From Enterobacteriaceae bacterium RIT714 (GTDB lineage: Bacteria; Pseudomonadota; Gammaproteobacteria; Enterobacterales; Enterobacteriaceae), in NCBI GenBank assembly GCA_009668015.1, contig WJYB01000003.1, positions 124,001-188,000 of the forward strand: 64,000 nucleotides of DNA, read 5' to 3'. Below, one piece after another: positions 35,766 through 47,957 of the stretch (positions are counted from its first letter, which is position 1; every line of letters begins with the position of its first letter). A model generated the notes under the pieces. The model ran no database searches, was not told the origin of the DNA, and worked only from the letters and a program-made list of their open reading frames with translations. The position numbers and the translations under genes are program-made.

Positions 35766-35892
35766 CGTTTTTTTCGACAGTGCTTGATTCACCTTGTTAC
35801 AGATTGCTATTGTGTGCGCGCGTCGAATATCCGTTAATAACATCAGGTTTTCTGGCGCTCTGTGCAGCCTGTTTTAAGTGAAGAAGGTATCT

Positions 35893-36096
35893 ATGGGTGA
35901 GATTAGTATTACTAAACTGCTGGTTGTTGCGGCGCTGGTCGTCCTGCTGTTTGGTACCAAGAAGTTGCGTACGCTGGGCGGAGACCTGGGTACGGCCATT
36001 AAAGGCTTCAAAAAAGCGATGAATGATGACGATACTGCTGCGAAAAAAACCGCAGAGGGTGAAGTCCCGGCTGAAAAGCTGTCGCATAAAGAGTAA
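35893..36096 (+). CDS. tatE: Twin-arginine translocase component TatE
   Basis: A 67-residue paralogue of TatA. It has the N-terminal [20 protein letters not shown] helix, the FGTKKLR hinge, an amphipathic helix ([17 protein letters not shown]) and an acidic/basic tail. It can replace TatA in the translocation pore. The ATG at 35893 has an AAGG site; a GTG five codons upstream is less likely. It stands alone, as in E. coli, followed by a terminator. Confidence 0.96.
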   Translation: MGEISITKLLVVAALVVLLFGTKKLRTLGGDLGTAIKGFKKAMNDDDTAAKKTAEGEVPAEKLSHKE

Positions 36097-36130
36097 TGAC
36101 GAAGCTCTTCCAGCTATCTGGAAGAAAAAA

Positions 36131-36153
36131 ACCGGCGGATAGCCGGTTTTTTT
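36131..36153 (+). terminator. Terminator between tatE and lipA
   Basis: ACCGGC/GCCGGT stem around GGATA, followed by TTTTTT; the A-run on the other side gives activity for lipA as well. Confidence 0.88.
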
Positions 36154-36175
36154 ATGGGCGAAGTGTAATAAATTA

Positions 36176-37141
36176 TTACTTCACTTCTTCGCCTTTTGCC
36201 TGCATATCGGCATGGTAGGAAGAGCGAACAAACGGGCCGCAGGCTGCATGGGTAAAGCCCATCGCCATCGCTTCCGCCTTCATCTCATCGAACTCATCAG
36301 GGCTGACGTAGCGCTGCACAGGCAGGTGATGACGGCTAGGCTGCAGATACTGACCCAGAGTCAGCATCGTCACACCGTGGCGGCGCAGGTCGCGCATCAC
36401 TTCGATGATTTCAGCATTGGTTTCACCCAGTCCAACCATCAGACCTGATTTGGTTGGAATGTGAGGGTGTGCTTCTTTAAAACGCTCCAGAAGCTTCAGT
36501 GACCAGTTATAGTCTGCACCCGGGCGCACCTGACGGTAGACGCGTGGCACGTTTTCCAGGTTGTGGTTAAACACATCTGGCGGCGTGGCGGTGAGAATAT
36601 CCAGCGCGCGATCCATACGACCACGGAAATCCGGAACCAGGGTTTCGATTTTAATCGCCGGGCTTTTCTCACGGATTGCAGTGATGCAATCGGCAAAGTG
36701 CTGTGCACCACCGTCTCGCAGGTCGTCACGGTCAACGGAGGTGATAACCACATAACGCAGCGCCATGTCAGCAATGGTCTGAGCCAGTTTTTGCGGCTCG
36801 TTGGCATCGGGAGCGACCGGGCGTCCATGTGCCACATCGCAGAACGGGCAGCGACGGGTACAAATTGCGCCCAGGATCATAAAGGTGGCGGTACCGTGGT
36901 TGAAACATTCCGCAAGGTTAGGGCAAGAGGCCTCTTCACAGACCGAGTGAAGACCGTTCTTACGCATCGCCGCTTTGATACCCTGAATGCGTGACGAGTC
37001 TGCCGGAAGTTTGATTTTCATCCATTCCGGTTTTCGTAACAGCGCTTCGCGCTCCGTAACCACGTTTTTAACCGGGATAAGGGCCATTTTATCGGCGTCG
37101 CGGTACTTAACACCGCGTTCCATCACAATGGGTTTACTCAT
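36176..37141 (-). CDS. lipA: Lipoyl synthase LipA
   Basis: A 321-residue radical SAM enzyme, same length as in E. coli, which inserts two sulfurs into octanoyl-protein. The two [4Fe-4S] clusters are evident: the auxiliary cluster in [12 protein letters not shown] (sacrificed as sulfur donor) and the radical [11 protein letters not shown]. The final Arg-Ser-Ser motif ([10 protein letters not shown]) carries the Ser ligand of the auxiliary cluster. It acts after LipB; both genes flank ybeF. Confidence 0.98.
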   Translation of the reverse strand: MSKPIVMERGVKYRDADKMALIPVKNVVTEREALLRKPEWMKIKLPADSSRIQGIKAAMRKNGLHSVCEEASCPNLAECFNHGTATFMILGAICTRRCPFCDVAHGRPVAPDANEPQKLAQTIADMALRYVVITSVDRDDLRDGGAQHFADCITAIREKSPAIKIETLVPDFRGRMDRALDILTATPPDVFNHNLENVPRVYRQVRPGADYNWSLKLLERFKEAHPHIPTKSGLMVGLGETNAEIIEVMRDLRRHGVTMLTLGQYLQPSRHHLPVQRYVSPDEFDEMKAEAMAMGFTHAACGPFVRSSYHADMQAKGEEVK

Positions 37142-37347
37142 AGCGTGCGTGTTCCAGTTGCGAAATTCGAAGGAAAGCGTTTGAGTTCAAGGGAATGTTG
37201 TATTTATCAACTATTTTTGAACGAACGACAGGCAGTATATCATTGATACGGCCGATAAAGCAGCCTGTCAGGTCGCCAAATTGTAAAATAGTTGTTGTTT
37301 TGTGCCCTTTGCCCCCTGCGGGACGGGGGCGTGTAGAGGCGGGATTA

Positions 37348-38301
37348 TCAAAACGCTTTGAGAATAATGTTAATGACGTTTTCCAGAACCGGATCGCGCA
37401 GGCTCAGTTTGTTGTAATGCAGAGCGATCTCAACGGTTTCTGCATTCAATGGCGCAAACGGGATTTGTTCCAGCGGCCAACACTGACGCAGCAGGGTATA
37501 GAGACGAGTTGGCATAATGGAGATCAGATCGCTACTGCCAATCAGGGCCGCAATCGTGAACATATTGTAACTGCTAAAGCTAATTTGCCGCTCCGGGAAG
37601 AGCTCGCTGATGCGCTGGCGAAGAGGGTTCAGACTTTGCCCTTCGCTCATCAGCAGGGCGTATTCATACTCCCGAAGCGTTTCGGGGGTGGCAGGCTGGC
37701 TGAGCGCTGGATGATTTTTACGGCAGACCAGCAGCAATCCGTCGGCAAAGAGCACGCTGTGGGCCAGTGCGCGCGCACCAAAGGTGTTCGTATCGACGAT
37801 CAGGTCCGTCTGGAATTGTGCCAGCTGGGTTTCCGTATCATTGACGGGAATATTGCGTAGCAGCAATTGTGGCGCTTCACGCTTTACCGCCTGATAAATC
37901 ATCGGTAATACCATCGCGCCAACTGAAGGCGAAGTACCAATGGTAATAGTGCGCTGTTTATCGTAACTCCCGGTGAGATCTAAAGCGCCGAGAATTGACT
38001 CAAGACCCTGGCTGATATACTCGTGCAGGTGGGTTGCATAGGCCGTTGGCGTCACTCCCTGACCTTTGCGAATAAAAAGGGGATCGGGAAATATAGCGCG
38101 CAATTTTTGAATTGACTGACTAATTGCTGAAGGTGTGAGATTAAGAATTTTCGCAGCATTAACGATACCCTTATGGACATATACAGCCTCAAAAATTGTC
38201 AATAAATTGAGGTCAATATTGCGCAACGTCCGGAAAACCTGCGGTTTATCTTGCCCGCCAGGTTCATTCAATCGTTTTACCGGTAAATTATTATAATCCA
38301 C
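37348..38301 (-). CDS. ybeF: LysR-type regulator YbeF
   Basis: A 317-residue LysR-family transcription factor. The winged helix-turn-helix is at residues about 30-90 (NLLTIFEAVYVHKGIVNAAK, then LTPSAISQSIQKLR) and the effector-binding domain follows. It is the orthologue of E. coli YbeF between lipA and lipB. Its targets are not established. Transcribed with the same orientation as lipB and lipA, with 205 and 291 bp gaps, so probably its own transcript. Confidence 0.93.
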   Translation of the reverse strand: MDYNNLPVKRLNEPGGQDKPQVFRTLRNIDLNLLTIFEAVYVHKGIVNAAKILNLTPSAISQSIQKLRAIFPDPLFIRKGQGVTPTAYATHLHEYISQGLESILGALDLTGSYDKQRTITIGTSPSVGAMVLPMIYQAVKREAPQLLLRNIPVNDTETQLAQFQTDLIVDTNTFGARALAHSVLFADGLLLVCRKNHPALSQPATPETLREYEYALLMSEGQSLNPLRQRISELFPERQISFSSYNMFTIAALIGSSDLISIMPTRLYTLLRQCWPLEQIPFAPLNAETVEIALHYNKLSLRDPVLENVINIILKAF

Positions 38302-38592
38302 GCTGTCACTCCGTATTCATTCACAATATGAATGATAGTTGAATTTATATATTGTGCTTGCAGTGATCGGTAAAGTATTTTGTGGATGTCATTAGTTCAG
38401 GAAAAAGAGGATAATTTCCGAACAGATGAAGCCAATTCACCAGAATGTATTCACGGGTAGCAATTAAACCAGCTAAAAATAAGTGAGTTACTCAAGCGCT
38501 TCGAAAATATAGAAGATAATGATTATTGTAAAGCGTAAATGTGGTCTACAGGGTATGGCTCATCAAATAAATGAGCCACAATGTATTATATA
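38302..38592 (-). other. Spacer between ybeF and lipB
   Basis: 291 bp, AT-rich, no gene. It holds a perfect 8-bp hairpin TGGCTCAT/ATGAGCCA (38556-38578) close to the lipB stop, which may end the lipB transcript though no T-run follows. The rest is the presumed ybeF promoter region. Confidence 0.45.
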
Positions 38593-39234
38593 TTAAGCGG
38601 CGATATATTCGTGCGGTGGATTGTTTAGCAGTGCTAAAAGGTTTTTGACCAGAGACGGGCAAATATTATCAGGCGTGGCATTCTCAACCCATTGACGCAT
38701 CTGGGTCATTTCCATTCCGGCGTAACCACAGGGATTGATGCGCAAGAAGGGGGTGAGGTCCATATTGATATTGAGCGCCAGGCCGTGGAATGAGCATCCT
38801 TTGCGGATACGTAAACCCAGCGAGCAGATTTTCATCTCCCCAACATACACTCCTGGTGCATCGGCACGCGGGTGGGCATCAATTCCAAATTCAGCGAGCG
38901 TTGCCACCACGGTCTGTTCCAGCACGGTCACCAGCTCACGCACACCCAGTTTTCGGCGCTTGAGATTCAGCAGAACATACATTACCTGTTGGCCTGGGCC
39001 GTGGTAGGTCACCTGCCCACCCCGGTCGCTCTGGATCACGGGAATATCGCCGGGTACCAGCACATGCTCAGCTTTACCCGCTTGCCCTTGGGTGAAAACC
39101 GGCAGGTGTTCTACCAGCCAGATTTCATCTGGTGTGTTGTCATCGCGTGAGTCGGTAAAATCGTGCATGGCCTGAGAGACAGGCTCATAGGGTTGCAGGC
39201 CGAGTTGGCGGACAAGAATTTTATCCTGATACAA
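38593..39234 (-). CDS. lipB: Octanoyl-ACP:protein octanoyltransferase LipB
   Basis: A 213-residue enzyme that moves octanoate from ACP to lipoyl domains. The family motif [11 protein letters not shown] (near residue 70) and the catalytic Lys in KICSLGLRI and Cys in [10 protein letters not shown] are present. The start is TTG, as shown by the exact match to the E. coli N-terminus ([17 protein letters not shown]), a GGAG site and the same length of 213. ybeD lies upstream on the same strand. Confidence 0.96.
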   Translation of the reverse strand: MYQDKILVRQLGLQPYEPVSQAMHDFTDSRDDNTPDEIWLVEHLPVFTQGQAGKAEHVLVPGDIPVIQSDRGGQVTYHGPGQQVMYVLLNLKRRKLGVRELVTVLEQTVVATLAEFGIDAHPRADAPGVYVGEMKICSLGLRIRKGCSFHGLALNINMDLTPFLRINPCGYAGMEMTQMRQWVENATPDNICPSLVKNLLALLNNPPHEYIAA

Positions 39235-39329
39235 AACAGCAGCTCCGGGACGTGGCAGCAAAAAGAGTATCGGGAGTATATCACAGAGGCGGGGCGGGTT
39301 ACCCGGCAAAGCGGGTAACCTCAGGGGGA

Positions 39330-39593
39330 CTACAGCACCATACGTACGATTTCGATATTGCCGAGTTCTTCGTACAGCGTCTCGACCTGCTCAATGTGCG
39401 TGGCAGTAATGGTGATAGAAACCGAGTGGTAGTTGCCCTTGCTGCTTGGTTTTACCGTCGGAGAGTAGTCACCCGGCGCATGGCGCTGTACCACTTCAAC
39501 CACCTGGTCAACCAGCTCCGGCAACGCCTGACCCATTACTTTGTAAGTAAATGGAGTAGGGAATTCAAGCAGTTCGTTAAGTTTGGTTTTCAT
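39330..39593 (-). CDS. ybeD: Conserved protein YbeD (DUF493)
   Basis: An 87-residue cytoplasmic protein with the ACT-like fold of DUF493; the N-terminus [20 protein letters not shown] matches E. coli YbeD. It always precedes lipB in enterobacteria. Structure is known in E. coli but the function is not. A strong terminator separates it from dacA upstream, so it is transcribed from its own promoter. Confidence 0.95.
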   Translation of the reverse strand: MKTKLNELLEFPTPFTYKVMGQALPELVDQVVEVVQRHAPGDYSPTVKPSSKGNYHSVSITITATHIEQVETLYEELGNIEIVRMVL

Positions 39594-39610
39594 GTCAGCT
39601 CCGGCATTAC

Positions 39611-39648
39611 ATCAAAAAATAATAACTCCCACAGGGTGTGGGAGTTAT
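39611..39648 (-). terminator. Terminator of dacA
   Basis: A perfect 12-bp stem (ATAACTCCCACA with TGTGGGAGTTAT) and 3-base loop; on the minus strand TATTTTTTG follows. It lies 50 bp past the dacA stop. Confidence 0.85.
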
Positions 39649-39699
39649 CAGGATACCTAGTATATGGGGATCGAAATCACACTTTCAAGTGTTCAATTT

Positions 39700-40911
39700 T
39701 TAGCCAAACCAGTGATGGAACATCAATTTAATGTAATCAATGATTTTGCCGAAGAAATTACCTTCAGGAATCTCTTCCAGCACGACCAGCGGACGCTGAT
39801 CGATGGTTTTACCATCCAGCTGGAAGTTAATGGTTCCCACAACCTGGTTTTTCTGCAGTGGCGCGTGCAGTTCAGTGGTGTTTAGCACGTAGCTGGCTTT
39901 CAGGTCTTTCATGCGGCCGCGCGGAATGGTCAGGTACAAGTCTTTGTCCACGCCAAGAGAGGCGCGATCGTTGTCGCCAAACCACACCGGCTCGGAAGCA
40001 AACTCTTTACCGGCTTTCAGCGGGTTCACGGTTTCGAAGAAACGGAAGCCCCAGGTCAGCAGTTTTTTGCTTTCGGTTTCACGTCCTTTAAAGGTGCGAC
40101 CGCCCATCACGGCGGAGATCAGACGCATCTGGCCTTCAGTGGCGGAGGCCACCAGGTTATAACCTGCTTTATCCGTATGGCCGGTTTTGATGCCGTCAAC
40201 GTTCAGGCTGTTGTCCCAGAGCAAACCATTACGGTTGGTCTGGCGAATGCCGTTAAAGGTGAACTCTTTTTCTTTATAGATGGTGTATTCGTTTGGTACG
40301 TCGCGGATCAGCGCCTGGCCAATCAGCGCCATATCGCGCGCCGAGCTGTACTGACCCTCGGCATCCAGGCCATGCACGGTCTGGAAGTGACTGTTTTTCA
40401 GGCCCAGCGCAGAGACATAGCTATTCATCAGGCCAACGAAAGCATCCTGGCTACCCGCGGCGAAATCGGCCATCGCCACACAGGCGTCGTTACCGGATTG
40501 CAGGTTAATACCACGAATCAGCTGCGATACCGGCACTTGCATCCCCGGTTTCAGGAACATCAAAGAAGAGCCTTTGAACACCGGGTTACCGGTTGCCCAG
40601 GCATCGTTACCCACGGTAACCAGATCGGTTTCTTTGAATTTACCCGCTTTCATCGCCTGGCCGATAACGTAGCTGGTCATCATTTTGGTCAGGCTTGCTG
40701 GATCACGGCGCGCGTCAGCGTTCTGCTCTGCCAGAACTTTGCCGGAGTTGTAATCGATCAGGATGTACGATTCCGCGTCAATTTGCGGAACGCCAGGGAT
40801 CATGGTCTTGATATTCAGGTCGTCGGCGTGAGCTGCTGAGAGAGCAGTTGCGCAAAGGGCCGTGGTCAGCGCCATGCGCTGCAAGAATCGAGCGGAGAAA
40901 GTGGTCTTCAT
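39700..40911 (-). CDS. dacA: D-alanyl-D-alanine carboxypeptidase DacA (PBP5)
   Basis: A 403-residue penicillin-binding protein 5. It has a signal peptide (to about residue 29), the transpeptidase-type motifs SLTK (active Ser and Lys), SGN (LQSGNDAC) and KTG ([13 protein letters not shown]), a C-terminal beta domain and an amphipathic tail ([18 protein letters not shown]) that attaches it to the inner membrane. It trims pentapeptides of peptidoglycan and maintains cell shape. Same length as E. coli DacA. Confidence 0.98.
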   Translation of the reverse strand: MKTTFSARFLQRMALTTALCATALSAAHADDLNIKTMIPGVPQIDAESYILIDYNSGKVLAEQNADARRDPASLTKMMTSYVIGQAMKAGKFKETDLVTVGNDAWATGNPVFKGSSLMFLKPGMQVPVSQLIRGINLQSGNDACVAMADFAAGSQDAFVGLMNSYVSALGLKNSHFQTVHGLDAEGQYSSARDMALIGQALIRDVPNEYTIYKEKEFTFNGIRQTNRNGLLWDNSLNVDGIKTGHTDKAGYNLVASATEGQMRLISAVMGGRTFKGRETESKKLLTWGFRFFETVNPLKAGKEFASEPVWFGDNDRASLGVDKDLYLTIPRGRMKDLKASYVLNTTELHAPLQKNQVVGTINFQLDGKTIDQRPLVVLEEIPEGNFFGKIIDYIKLMFHHWFG

Positions 40912-41049
40912 GGTCAGAACTACGACATCCGTGATGGAAATGAAAAAAGTGCCTTACTATAGCAAATGCTATACAGGCAGGCATCCGACTTTCAGCACGA
41001 GTTTGTGAACGTTAGTTACACACGCTGACATTCGGATACCGCCGATGAA

Positions 41050-42150
41050 TTACTTCGCTACAGCGATAAACGACTGTAATTGCGCTTCACTTTGCAGCCG
41101 TTGCTGCAGGGAAGCGGCCTGCGATTTGCTGGCAAACGGTCCCAACTGGATACGCCAGACAGCACCGTTTTGCTCAACGCGGCCTGGAGCGCCAAATTTC
41201 TGGCTCAACTGCTGCTGATACTGCTGCGCACGCGCTTGATCGCTCACGGCGCCTACCTGAACCACAAAATTACCGCTGGCAGAAGACGCCGCGGGTGGCG
41301 TCACCGCAGCTGGTGCGGTCACAGGCGCGGTCACAGGCGCAGGTGTGGCAGCAACGGGGGCTGGCGTTGGCTCACTGCCTTCCAGCACGCCGGAGGCCAG
41401 CGGTGTTGCTGCGCCGAGGAAACCGCTGCTGTTCACCGGTGCGCCGGTGGAATCCTCGCTTTTCAGCGTATCGTTGCTGATGGCGCGCACATTATCCTGT
41501 GGCGTGGTGTCTTGCGGCAGGGTAGAGGCGCTCCCCATTCCGCCGCTTAAATCCGGGCGTGAAGGCAGGGCATAGGTTTGTTTGGCAACCGTCGTACAGA
41601 CCGTACCCGGGCCTGACAACGTGCCGTCCTGCGCCACGATAATAGGATCGATACGCACTTTGGTATTGTTGGAGGTATTCAGACGGTCGGCCGCCGCGCG
41701 CGAGAGTGAAATCACGCGATCGTTACCGTAAGGGCCACGATCGTTAATGCGCACCACAATCATGCGGCCATTCGCCAGGTTAGTGACGCGCACATAGCTT
41801 GGGATCGGCAGCGTCGGGTGCGCGGCAGTAATCTGCGCCGGGTCGAAAGCCTCTCCGGATGCGGTCTGGTTGCTGCCGGGCTCTGCGTCATAAATGGCGG
41901 CAAAACCGGCCTGACTGAAACGGGACGGATCCTGAACGATTTTATAGCTCTTGCCGTCGCGTTCGTAATCCTGATTGGCACCCGCGTTCAGCGGCTCATA
42001 AATCGGATCCGCGCCGCTGATTTCAACCACCGGACCGTTACAGACCGCAGGCTGCGGCGGCGCGATGGTCGCCTGTTGCTGACCATCATCACTTGAACAA
42101 GCTGCAAGTAAACTTGCTGCGATGCAGATACCCAGCCACTGCTTACGCAT
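41050..42150 (-). CDS. rlpA: Septal-ring lipoprotein RlpA
   Basis: A 366-residue outer-membrane lipoprotein with lipobox LLAAC, a double-psi beta-barrel domain (about residues 75-170, with [20 protein letters not shown]) and a C-terminal SPOR domain (last 75 residues) that binds denuded glycan strands at the septum. The linker is rich in Ala, Pro, Thr and Val. In Pseudomonas the enzyme is a lytic transglycosylase; E. coli RlpA shows no such activity. It follows mrdB by 16 bp. Confidence 0.96.
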   Translation of the reverse strand: MRKQWLGICIAASLLAACSSDDGQQQATIAPPQPAVCNGPVVEISGADPIYEPLNAGANQDYERDGKSYKIVQDPSRFSQAGFAAIYDAEPGSNQTASGEAFDPAQITAAHPTLPIPSYVRVTNLANGRMIVVRINDRGPYGNDRVISLSRAAADRLNTSNNTKVRIDPIIVAQDGTLSGPGTVCTTVAKQTYALPSRPDLSGGMGSASTLPQDTTPQDNVRAISNDTLKSEDSTGAPVNSSGFLGAATPLASGVLEGSEPTPAPVAATPAPVTAPVTAPAAVTPPAASSASGNFVVQVGAVSDQARAQQYQQQLSQKFGAPGRVEQNGAVWRIQLGPFASKSQAASLQQRLQSEAQLQSFIAVAK

Positions 42151-42166
42151 GGCGATCCCCTTATTT

Positions 42167-43279
42167 TTATACGCTTTTGGACAACATTTTTCTGTGGGTA
42201 TGGATAGACATCACTATCCCAAACCCGGCCATCAACACGATCAGTGCCGAGCCTCCGTAGCTGACCAGCGGGAGCGGTACGCCAACCACTGGCAGAATCC
42301 CACTCACCATACCAATATTTACGAAGACGTAAACGAACAAAATCAGCATTAACCCGCCGGCCATCACTCGGCCAAAGGTGGTTTGCGCCCGAGCGGCAAT
42401 CCAAAGTCCGCGCATAATCAGCAGCAGGTACAGCGCCAGCAGAATCAGAATACCGACCAGGCCCAACTCTTCAGCCAGAACCGCAAAGATAAAGTCCGTG
42501 TGACGTTCAGGTAAAAATTCGAGCTGTGACTGAGTTCCGTGTAACCAGCCTTTGCCGCGCAACCCGCCCGAGCCAATCGCAATCTTTGACTGAATAATAT
42601 GATAGCCTGCGCCCAGCGGATCGGTTTCCGGATCGAGCAACATCATCACGCGCTGACGCTGATAATCATGCATCAGGAAGAACCACAGTATCGGGATAAA
42701 GGCGGCCACCAGCACCACCGCAATGCCGATCAATCGCCAGCTTAATCCGGACAGGAACAGAACGAACAGGCCGGACAAGGCGACCAGAATGGACGTTCCC
42801 AGGTCAGGCTGTGCCGCCACCAGCAGCGTGGGCAGGAAGATCAGCACCAGCGCAATGGCGGTATTTTTCAGAGAGGGCGGGCAAACGTCGCGGTTGATAA
42901 AGCGTGCGACCATCAGCGGCACCGCAATTTTTGCGATCTCAGAGGGCTGGAAACGAACTATCCCTAAATCGAGCCAGCGCTGCGCGCCTTTAGAGATGGC
43001 GCCAAACGCATCCACCGCCACCAGTAAAATAATACAGACGAAGTATAAGTAGGGCGCCCAGCCTTCATAGACGCGTGGCGGGATTTGCGCCATCACCACC
43101 ATGATCACCAGGCCCATCGCAATCTGGCCGATCTTGCGTTCCATCATGCCAATATCCTGACCGCTGGCGCTCCAGATAACCAGCGCGCTGTAGGTCAGCA
43201 ATGCCAGCAGGATCAGCAGCATGGCCGGGTCGATGTGGATTTTATCCCACAGCGATTTCTTATTCGGATTATCCGTCAT
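42167..43279 (-). CDS. mrdB: Peptidoglycan glycosyltransferase RodA (MrdB)
   Basis: A 370-residue SEDS-family membrane protein with ten helices that polymerises lipid II during cell elongation together with PBP2. Conserved segments are [21 protein letters not shown] and the catalytic-loop region QPDLGTS with its Asp, plus [14 protein letters not shown]. It starts 2 bp after mrdA ends, so mrdA and mrdB are coupled. Confidence 0.98.
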   Translation of the reverse strand: MTDNPNKKSLWDKIHIDPAMLLILLALLTYSALVIWSASGQDIGMMERKIGQIAMGLVIMVVMAQIPPRVYEGWAPYLYFVCIILLVAVDAFGAISKGAQRWLDLGIVRFQPSEIAKIAVPLMVARFINRDVCPPSLKNTAIALVLIFLPTLLVAAQPDLGTSILVALSGLFVLFLSGLSWRLIGIAVVLVAAFIPILWFFLMHDYQRQRVMMLLDPETDPLGAGYHIIQSKIAIGSGGLRGKGWLHGTQSQLEFLPERHTDFIFAVLAEELGLVGILILLALYLLLIMRGLWIAARAQTTFGRVMAGGLMLILFVYVFVNIGMVSGILPVVGVPLPLVSYGGSALIVLMAGFGIVMSIHTHRKMLSKSV

Positions 43280-43281
43280 GT

Positions 43282-45183
43282 TTATTGGTCCTCCGCCGCA
43301 GAGGCGGCTGGGGTTTCAGCCGGCAGTTCGGTGTTGTTGTCGCCCAGCATAATGTGGTCGAGGATTTGGCGCATGATAGTACCAACCGCCGGGCCAGCGC
43401 CGCCGTTTTCAAGAATAATCGCGACCGCAACCTGAGGATTATCATAAGGCGCAAATGCCGTCATGAGTTTATGGTCACGCAGACGCTCCGCGATTTTGTG
43501 CGCGTTATAGGTTTCGTTCGCTTTCAGGCCAAAGACCTGCGCGGTACCGGATTTGGCTGCCACCTTGTACGGTGCGCCTGCAAAGTATTTATGCGCCGTT
43601 CCGTTCGGGCGATTTGCCACGCCGTACATCCCGTCTTTGGCGATTTCCCAGAAGCCGGAATGAATATCACCCACCGGCGCTTCATGTGGCTGCGACCAGG
43701 GCACCTGTTTACCGTCTTCAACCGTACTCATCAGCAGATGCGGCACTTTCACCACGCCATCGTTAATGAGGATCATCATCGCTTTATTCATCTGGATTGG
43801 CGTTGCAGTCCAGTAGCCCTGACCGATCCCGACCGGAATGGTGTCGCCCTGATACCACGGTTTTTTAAAGCGTTTGAGCTTCCATTCACGTGTTGGCATG
43901 TTACCGGAACGTTCTTCCGAGAGATCTACGCCCGTGTAATGACCGTAACCAAATTTGCTCATCCATTGCGACAGGCGGTCGATACCCATGTCATAGGCAA
44001 CCTGATAGAAGAAGGTATCCGCCGATTCTTCAAGCGATTTGGTCACATTCAGGTGGCCGTGGCCCCATTTCTTCCAGTCGCGGTAGCGCTTTTCCGAGCC
44101 AGGTAACTGCCACCAGCCCGGGTCAAACAGGCTGGTATTGCGATTGATCACCCCCGCGCTCAGCGCGGAGACAGCCACATACGGTTTAACGGTGGAGGCA
44201 GGGGGATAGACGCCCTGAGTCGCACGGTTAACCAGCGGAGTGTTCGGATCGTTCAACAGGCCGGAGTAGTCTTTACTGGAGATGCCATCCACGAACAGAT
44301 TCGGGTCGTAGCTCGGCATCGAGACCAGCGACAGAATGCCGCCACTGCGCGGATCGGTAACCACCACCGCTGCACGACTGCCTGCCAGCAGCGTTTCGAT
44401 ATACTGTTGCAGCTTCAGATCGAGCGTCAGATAGACGTCGTGACCCGCTTGCGGCGGCACTTCTTTGAGCTGGCGGATGACGCGACCGCGGTTGTTAACC
44501 TCAACCTCTTCATAACCCGTCTGTCCGTGCAGGACATCTTCGTAAAAGCGTTCAATTCCGAGTTTGCCGATATCGTGGGTCGCGGCATAGTTGGCCAGCT
44601 TGCCATCTTTATCGAGGCGATCGACGTCTTTATCGTTAATTTTGGAAACGTAGCCAATGACGTGCGTCAGCGCGGAGCCGTAAGGATAATACCGGCGCTT
44701 GTAGCCTTTCACTTCCACGCCCGGGAAACGATACTGGTTCACCGCAAAGCGAGCGACCTGGACCTCCGTCAGATTGGTTTTCACCGGGATGGAGGTAAAG
44801 CGGTGTGAACGCGCGCGCTCTTTCTTGAATGCGGCGATATCATCGTCGGTAAGATCGACAACGCCTTTCAGCGCATCCAGCGTGTCCTGAACATTATCGA
44901 CCTTCTCGGGCATCATTTCGATCTGATAGATAGTGCGGTTTAACGCCAGTGGCGTGCCGTTACGATCGTAAATAATGCCGCGGCTTGGCGCGATAGGAAC
45001 CAGCTTGATGCGGTTTTCGTTGGAACGCGTTTGATAGTCGGTAAAGCGGACGATTTGCAGATTATAGAGGTTGGCGATCAGCACGCCAGTCAGCAGCAAA
45101 ATCCCCGTAAAAGCGACCAGCGCCCGACGCACAAACAGCGCGGACTCAGCCGTGTAGTCGCGAAAAGAATTCTGTAGTTTCAT
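43282..45183 (-). CDS. mrdA: Penicillin-binding protein 2 (MrdA)
   Basis: A 633-residue class B transpeptidase, same length as in E. coli, that crosslinks peptidoglycan of the lateral wall. It has an N-terminal membrane helix (about residues 23-43), the pedestal domain, and the transpeptidase motifs PASTVKPY (active Ser near 330), SADTF and KSGTAQ. Partner of RodA; target of mecillinam. The N-terminus [20 protein letters not shown] matches E. coli. Confidence 0.98.
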   Translation of the reverse strand: MKLQNSFRDYTAESALFVRRALVAFTGILLLTGVLIANLYNLQIVRFTDYQTRSNENRIKLVPIAPSRGIIYDRNGTPLALNRTIYQIEMMPEKVDNVQDTLDALKGVVDLTDDDIAAFKKERARSHRFTSIPVKTNLTEVQVARFAVNQYRFPGVEVKGYKRRYYPYGSALTHVIGYVSKINDKDVDRLDKDGKLANYAATHDIGKLGIERFYEDVLHGQTGYEEVEVNNRGRVIRQLKEVPPQAGHDVYLTLDLKLQQYIETLLAGSRAAVVVTDPRSGGILSLVSMPSYDPNLFVDGISSKDYSGLLNDPNTPLVNRATQGVYPPASTVKPYVAVSALSAGVINRNTSLFDPGWWQLPGSEKRYRDWKKWGHGHLNVTKSLEESADTFFYQVAYDMGIDRLSQWMSKFGYGHYTGVDLSEERSGNMPTREWKLKRFKKPWYQGDTIPVGIGQGYWTATPIQMNKAMMILINDGVVKVPHLLMSTVEDGKQVPWSQPHEAPVGDIHSGFWEIAKDGMYGVANRPNGTAHKYFAGAPYKVAAKSGTAQVFGLKANETYNAHKIAERLRDHKLMTAFAPYDNPQVAVAIILENGGAGPAVGTIMRQILDHIMLGDNNTELPAETPAASAAEDQ

Positions 45184-45211
45184 CCGCTGCTTAATTTGCC
45201 CTGGTCAATCA

Positions 45212-45679
45212 TTACTCACGGTGATAAGGGTGGTTGGTAGTAATGCTCCACGCGCGATAGAGGCTTTCGGCTACCAGTACCCGGACAAGCGGGTGGGGCA
45301 GCGTTAACGCGGAGAGGGACCAACTTTGTTCTGCGGCCGCTTTGCAGGCCGGGGATAATCCTTCCGGGCCGCCAATCAACAGACTGACATCGCGCCCATC
45401 CAGCTTCCAGCGCTCCAGTTCCTGCGCCAGCTGCGGCGTATCCCAGGGTTTGCCTGGGATATCGAGGGTAACAATGCGGTTCTTGCCAGCGGCAGCCAGC
45501 ATTAACTCACCCTCTTTTTCGAGAATACGTTTGATATCAGCGTTCTTACCGCGCTTTCCGGCCGGAATTTCAACCAGTTCGAACGGCATATCTTTCGGAA
45601 AACGACGCAGATATTCAGTAAAACCCGTTTGTACCCAGTCCGGCATTTTTGTGCCGACGGCTACCAGTTGCAGCTTCAC
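45212..45679 (-). CDS. rlmH: 23S rRNA pseudouridine1915 N3-methyltransferase RlmH
   Basis: A 155-residue SPOUT methyltransferase with a C-terminal knot that methylates pseudouridine 1915 in helix 69 of 23S rRNA on 70S ribosomes. The SAM-binding knot residues lie in [11 protein letters not shown] and [23 protein letters not shown]. Same length as E. coli. It follows rsfS by 3 bp and precedes mrdA by 28 bp. Confidence 0.98.
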   Translation of the reverse strand: MKLQLVAVGTKMPDWVQTGFTEYLRRFPKDMPFELVEIPAGKRGKNADIKRILEKEGELMLAAAGKNRIVTLDIPGKPWDTPQLAQELERWKLDGRDVSLLIGGPEGLSPACKAAAEQSWSLSALTLPHPLVRVLVAESLYRAWSITTNHPYHRE

Positions 45680-45682
45680 GCA

Positions 45683-46033
<351 letters not shown>

Positions 46034-46200
46034 TTAAATGAGTCGCCAGGCAGTATACCTGAACTGACGGTTGTTTCGGGACAAATGTCACCTGACGGGC
46101 TGTTAAGGCGGGTATCATCCCATCCTCAGCCTGACAATGCATCGCCATTTTTGTAAAACAATTTCTGTAAAGCAATCACTGGCAGGAAGCCAGGTTGCGG

Positions 46201-46228
46201 AGGATATCAGCCTGAAGAGGGCTGTCAA
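46201..46228 (-). promoter_or_regulatory. Predicted sigma-70 promoter of rsfS-rlmH-mrdAB
   Basis: On the minus strand TTGACA (46223-46228), 16-bp spacer and TATCCT (46201-46206). It lies in the nadD-rsfS gap where K-12 has cobC, giving a leader of about 195 nt. A second possible -10 box, TATACT, occurs near 46052-46057. Confidence 0.6.
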
Positions 46229-46267
46229 TGGCATGCCAGCGAATTAACTCATTTTTCGCGCTTACCT

Positions 46268-46924
46268 TCAGGCATCTGCACCTTTCTGATACAAACCTTG
46301 CTGGTGAATATAGTCCAGCACCGGGGCAGGAAGAAGATCGTCACACGACAGTGACTGCTGTAAACGCTCGCGGATCAGGGTGGCGGAGATATCAAACCAC
46401 GGCGTCTCGGCCAGGTAAATTTTCCCCGCAGGCAGATTATGCAGATCTTCCACATTGTGGGTCAGATGTGCCTCCAGCCATGCCTGATACTTTTCTTCTT
46501 TCATGGTCAGCGGATAACCCGGACGACGGCAGACAATCAAATGACTGTTTTGCAAAATGGTTTCGTACTGGTGCCAGCTGGGAAAATTCAGCAGCGAATC
46601 CTGGCCGATGATAAAACCCAGCGGTTGCGTCGGGCCGCGCTCGGCGCGCCACTCCTGCAGCGTTTGCGAAGTATATGACGGGGTATCACGACGCAGTTCG
46701 CGCTCATCTAGCTGAAACAGCGGCTTGTCGGCAATCGCCAGTTCCAGCATATGTTTGCGTTGTGCGCTGGTTGCTTCCGGCTGCGGGCGGTGGGGCGGAA
46801 CGTTGTTAGGCATGATGATCACGCGCTGCAGGCCGATCAGATTAGCCAGAATCTCTACGGGTTTTAAATGACCGTAATGAACAGGATCAAATGTCCCGCC
46901 AAACAGTGCCTGTAAGGCGCGCAT
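46268..46924 (-). CDS. nadD: Nicotinate-nucleotide adenylyltransferase NadD
   Basis: A 218-residue nucleotidyltransferase that makes deamido-NAD from nicotinate mononucleotide. The family motifs [12 protein letters not shown] (near residue 9) and the C-terminal [10 protein letters not shown] are present. An alternative ATG three codons upstream (46933) overlaps the holA end; the one chosen gives [10 protein letters not shown], aligned with E. coli MKSLQALFGG. Last gene of leuS-lptE-holA-nadD. Confidence 0.96.
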   Translation of the reverse strand: MRALQALFGGTFDPVHYGHLKPVEILANLIGLQRVIIMPNNVPPHRPQPEATSAQRKHMLELAIADKPLFQLDERELRRDTPSYTSQTLQEWRAERGPTQPLGFIIGQDSLLNFPSWHQYETILQNSHLIVCRRPGYPLTMKEEKYQAWLEAHLTHNVEDLHNLPAGKIYLAETPWFDISATLIRERLQQSLSCDDLLPAPVLDYIHQQGLYQKGADA

Positions 46925-46925
46925 A

Positions 46926-47957
46926 TCAGCCATCAATAAAAACCTCTGCCAGCGCTTTATGGCACAGTAGCAGCGACAGACTTTCCAGCTCAGCCCATAC
47001 CGACTGACCATAATCCTGCTTTAGCGTGAGCTCCGCGCGGGTCAGCAGTTGAACGGCCTGGCGCAACTGCTCATGGCTCAGTCGATTAACCGCCTCGGTG
47101 GTCATTGCCCGACGATTTTGCCAGACGCGATGTTTATCAAGCAGGGCGCGCAAAGGCATCGTGGTGGACTGGCGTTTTAACGTGTTAAGCAGCAAAAGCT
47201 CTCGCTGCAGCGTGCGCAGCAGGATCACCGGCTCGCTCCCTTCCAGTCGCAGTTGCTGCAAAATATGCAGCGCGCGTTTGCTTTTCGCCGCCAGCAGGGC
47301 ATCCACCCAGTGGAAAGGGGTAAAGTGCGCGGCGTCGTTTACCGCCTGTTCAACGCGCGGTAACGTTAATTTTCCGTCTGGCCACAGGAGTGAAAGGCGA
47401 TCTAACGCTTGCGACAGCGCCAGTAAATTACCTTCATAGCAATAGCAAAGCAGCTGGTTTGCCGCGTCATCGAGCTGCAGATTGTGTTGTCTGGCTCGTG
47501 CTGCCACCCATTTCGGCAGTTGCGCCTGTTCTGGCGTCTGACACGTCACCATAACCGAATGAGTGGCAAGCCGGGTAAACCATGCCGCGTTTTCCTGGGC
47601 TTTAGTCAGCTTATTCCCGCGAACCATCAGCAGTAAATCATCGTGCAGCAGGCTAACCAGCGTCGCGAGTTGTTCGTTAATGGCTGCGTTCGGGCCATTT
47701 TCTGGCAATTGAATGAGGAGAGTTTGACGGGATGCAAAAAGACTCATTGCCTGACAAAGCGAAAAGATCGCCTGCCAGTCGGTGCTGTTATCAAGCTGAA
47801 AGGCGTGGTGTTCATCAAAGCCCTGCGATGCGGCGACCTGGCGCACAGCATCCTGGCTTTCCTGAAGTAAAAGCGGATCGTTTCCGAGTAACAGATACGC
47901 CGCGCGCAGCCCTTCATTGAGCTGCGCGCGGAGTTGTTCAGGATACAAACGAAGCAT
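46926..47957 (-). CDS. holA: DNA polymerase III subunit delta HolA
   Basis: A 343-residue clamp-loader subunit that opens the beta sliding clamp. The N-terminal beta-binding region is within [20 protein letters not shown] and [17 protein letters not shown]; the AAA+-like fold lacks a working ATPase site, as usual for delta. Same length as in E. coli. Its start shares one base with the lptE stop (TAATG). Confidence 0.97.
   Translation of the reverse strand: MLRLYPEQLRAQLNEGLRAAYLLLGNDPLLLQESQDAVRQVAASQGFDEHHAFQLDNSTDWQAIFSLCQAMSLFASRQTLLIQLPENGPNAAINEQLATLVSLLHDDLLLMVRGNKLTKAQENAAWFTRLATHSVMVTCQTPEQAQLPKWVAARARQHNLQLDDAANQLLCYCYEGNLLALSQALDRLSLLWPDGKLTLPRVEQAVNDAAHFTPFHWVDALLAAKSKRALHILQQLRLEGSEPVILLRTLQRELLLLNTLKRQSTTMPLRALLDKHRVWQNRRAMTTEAVNRLSHEQLRQAVQLLTRAELTLKQDYGQSVWAELESLSLLLCHKALAEVFIDG

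Noticed and set aside
43201..44106. 301-residue plus-strand open frame
   Set aside because: It lies antisense to mrdA, whose motifs are complete; the composition is that of a shadow frame.
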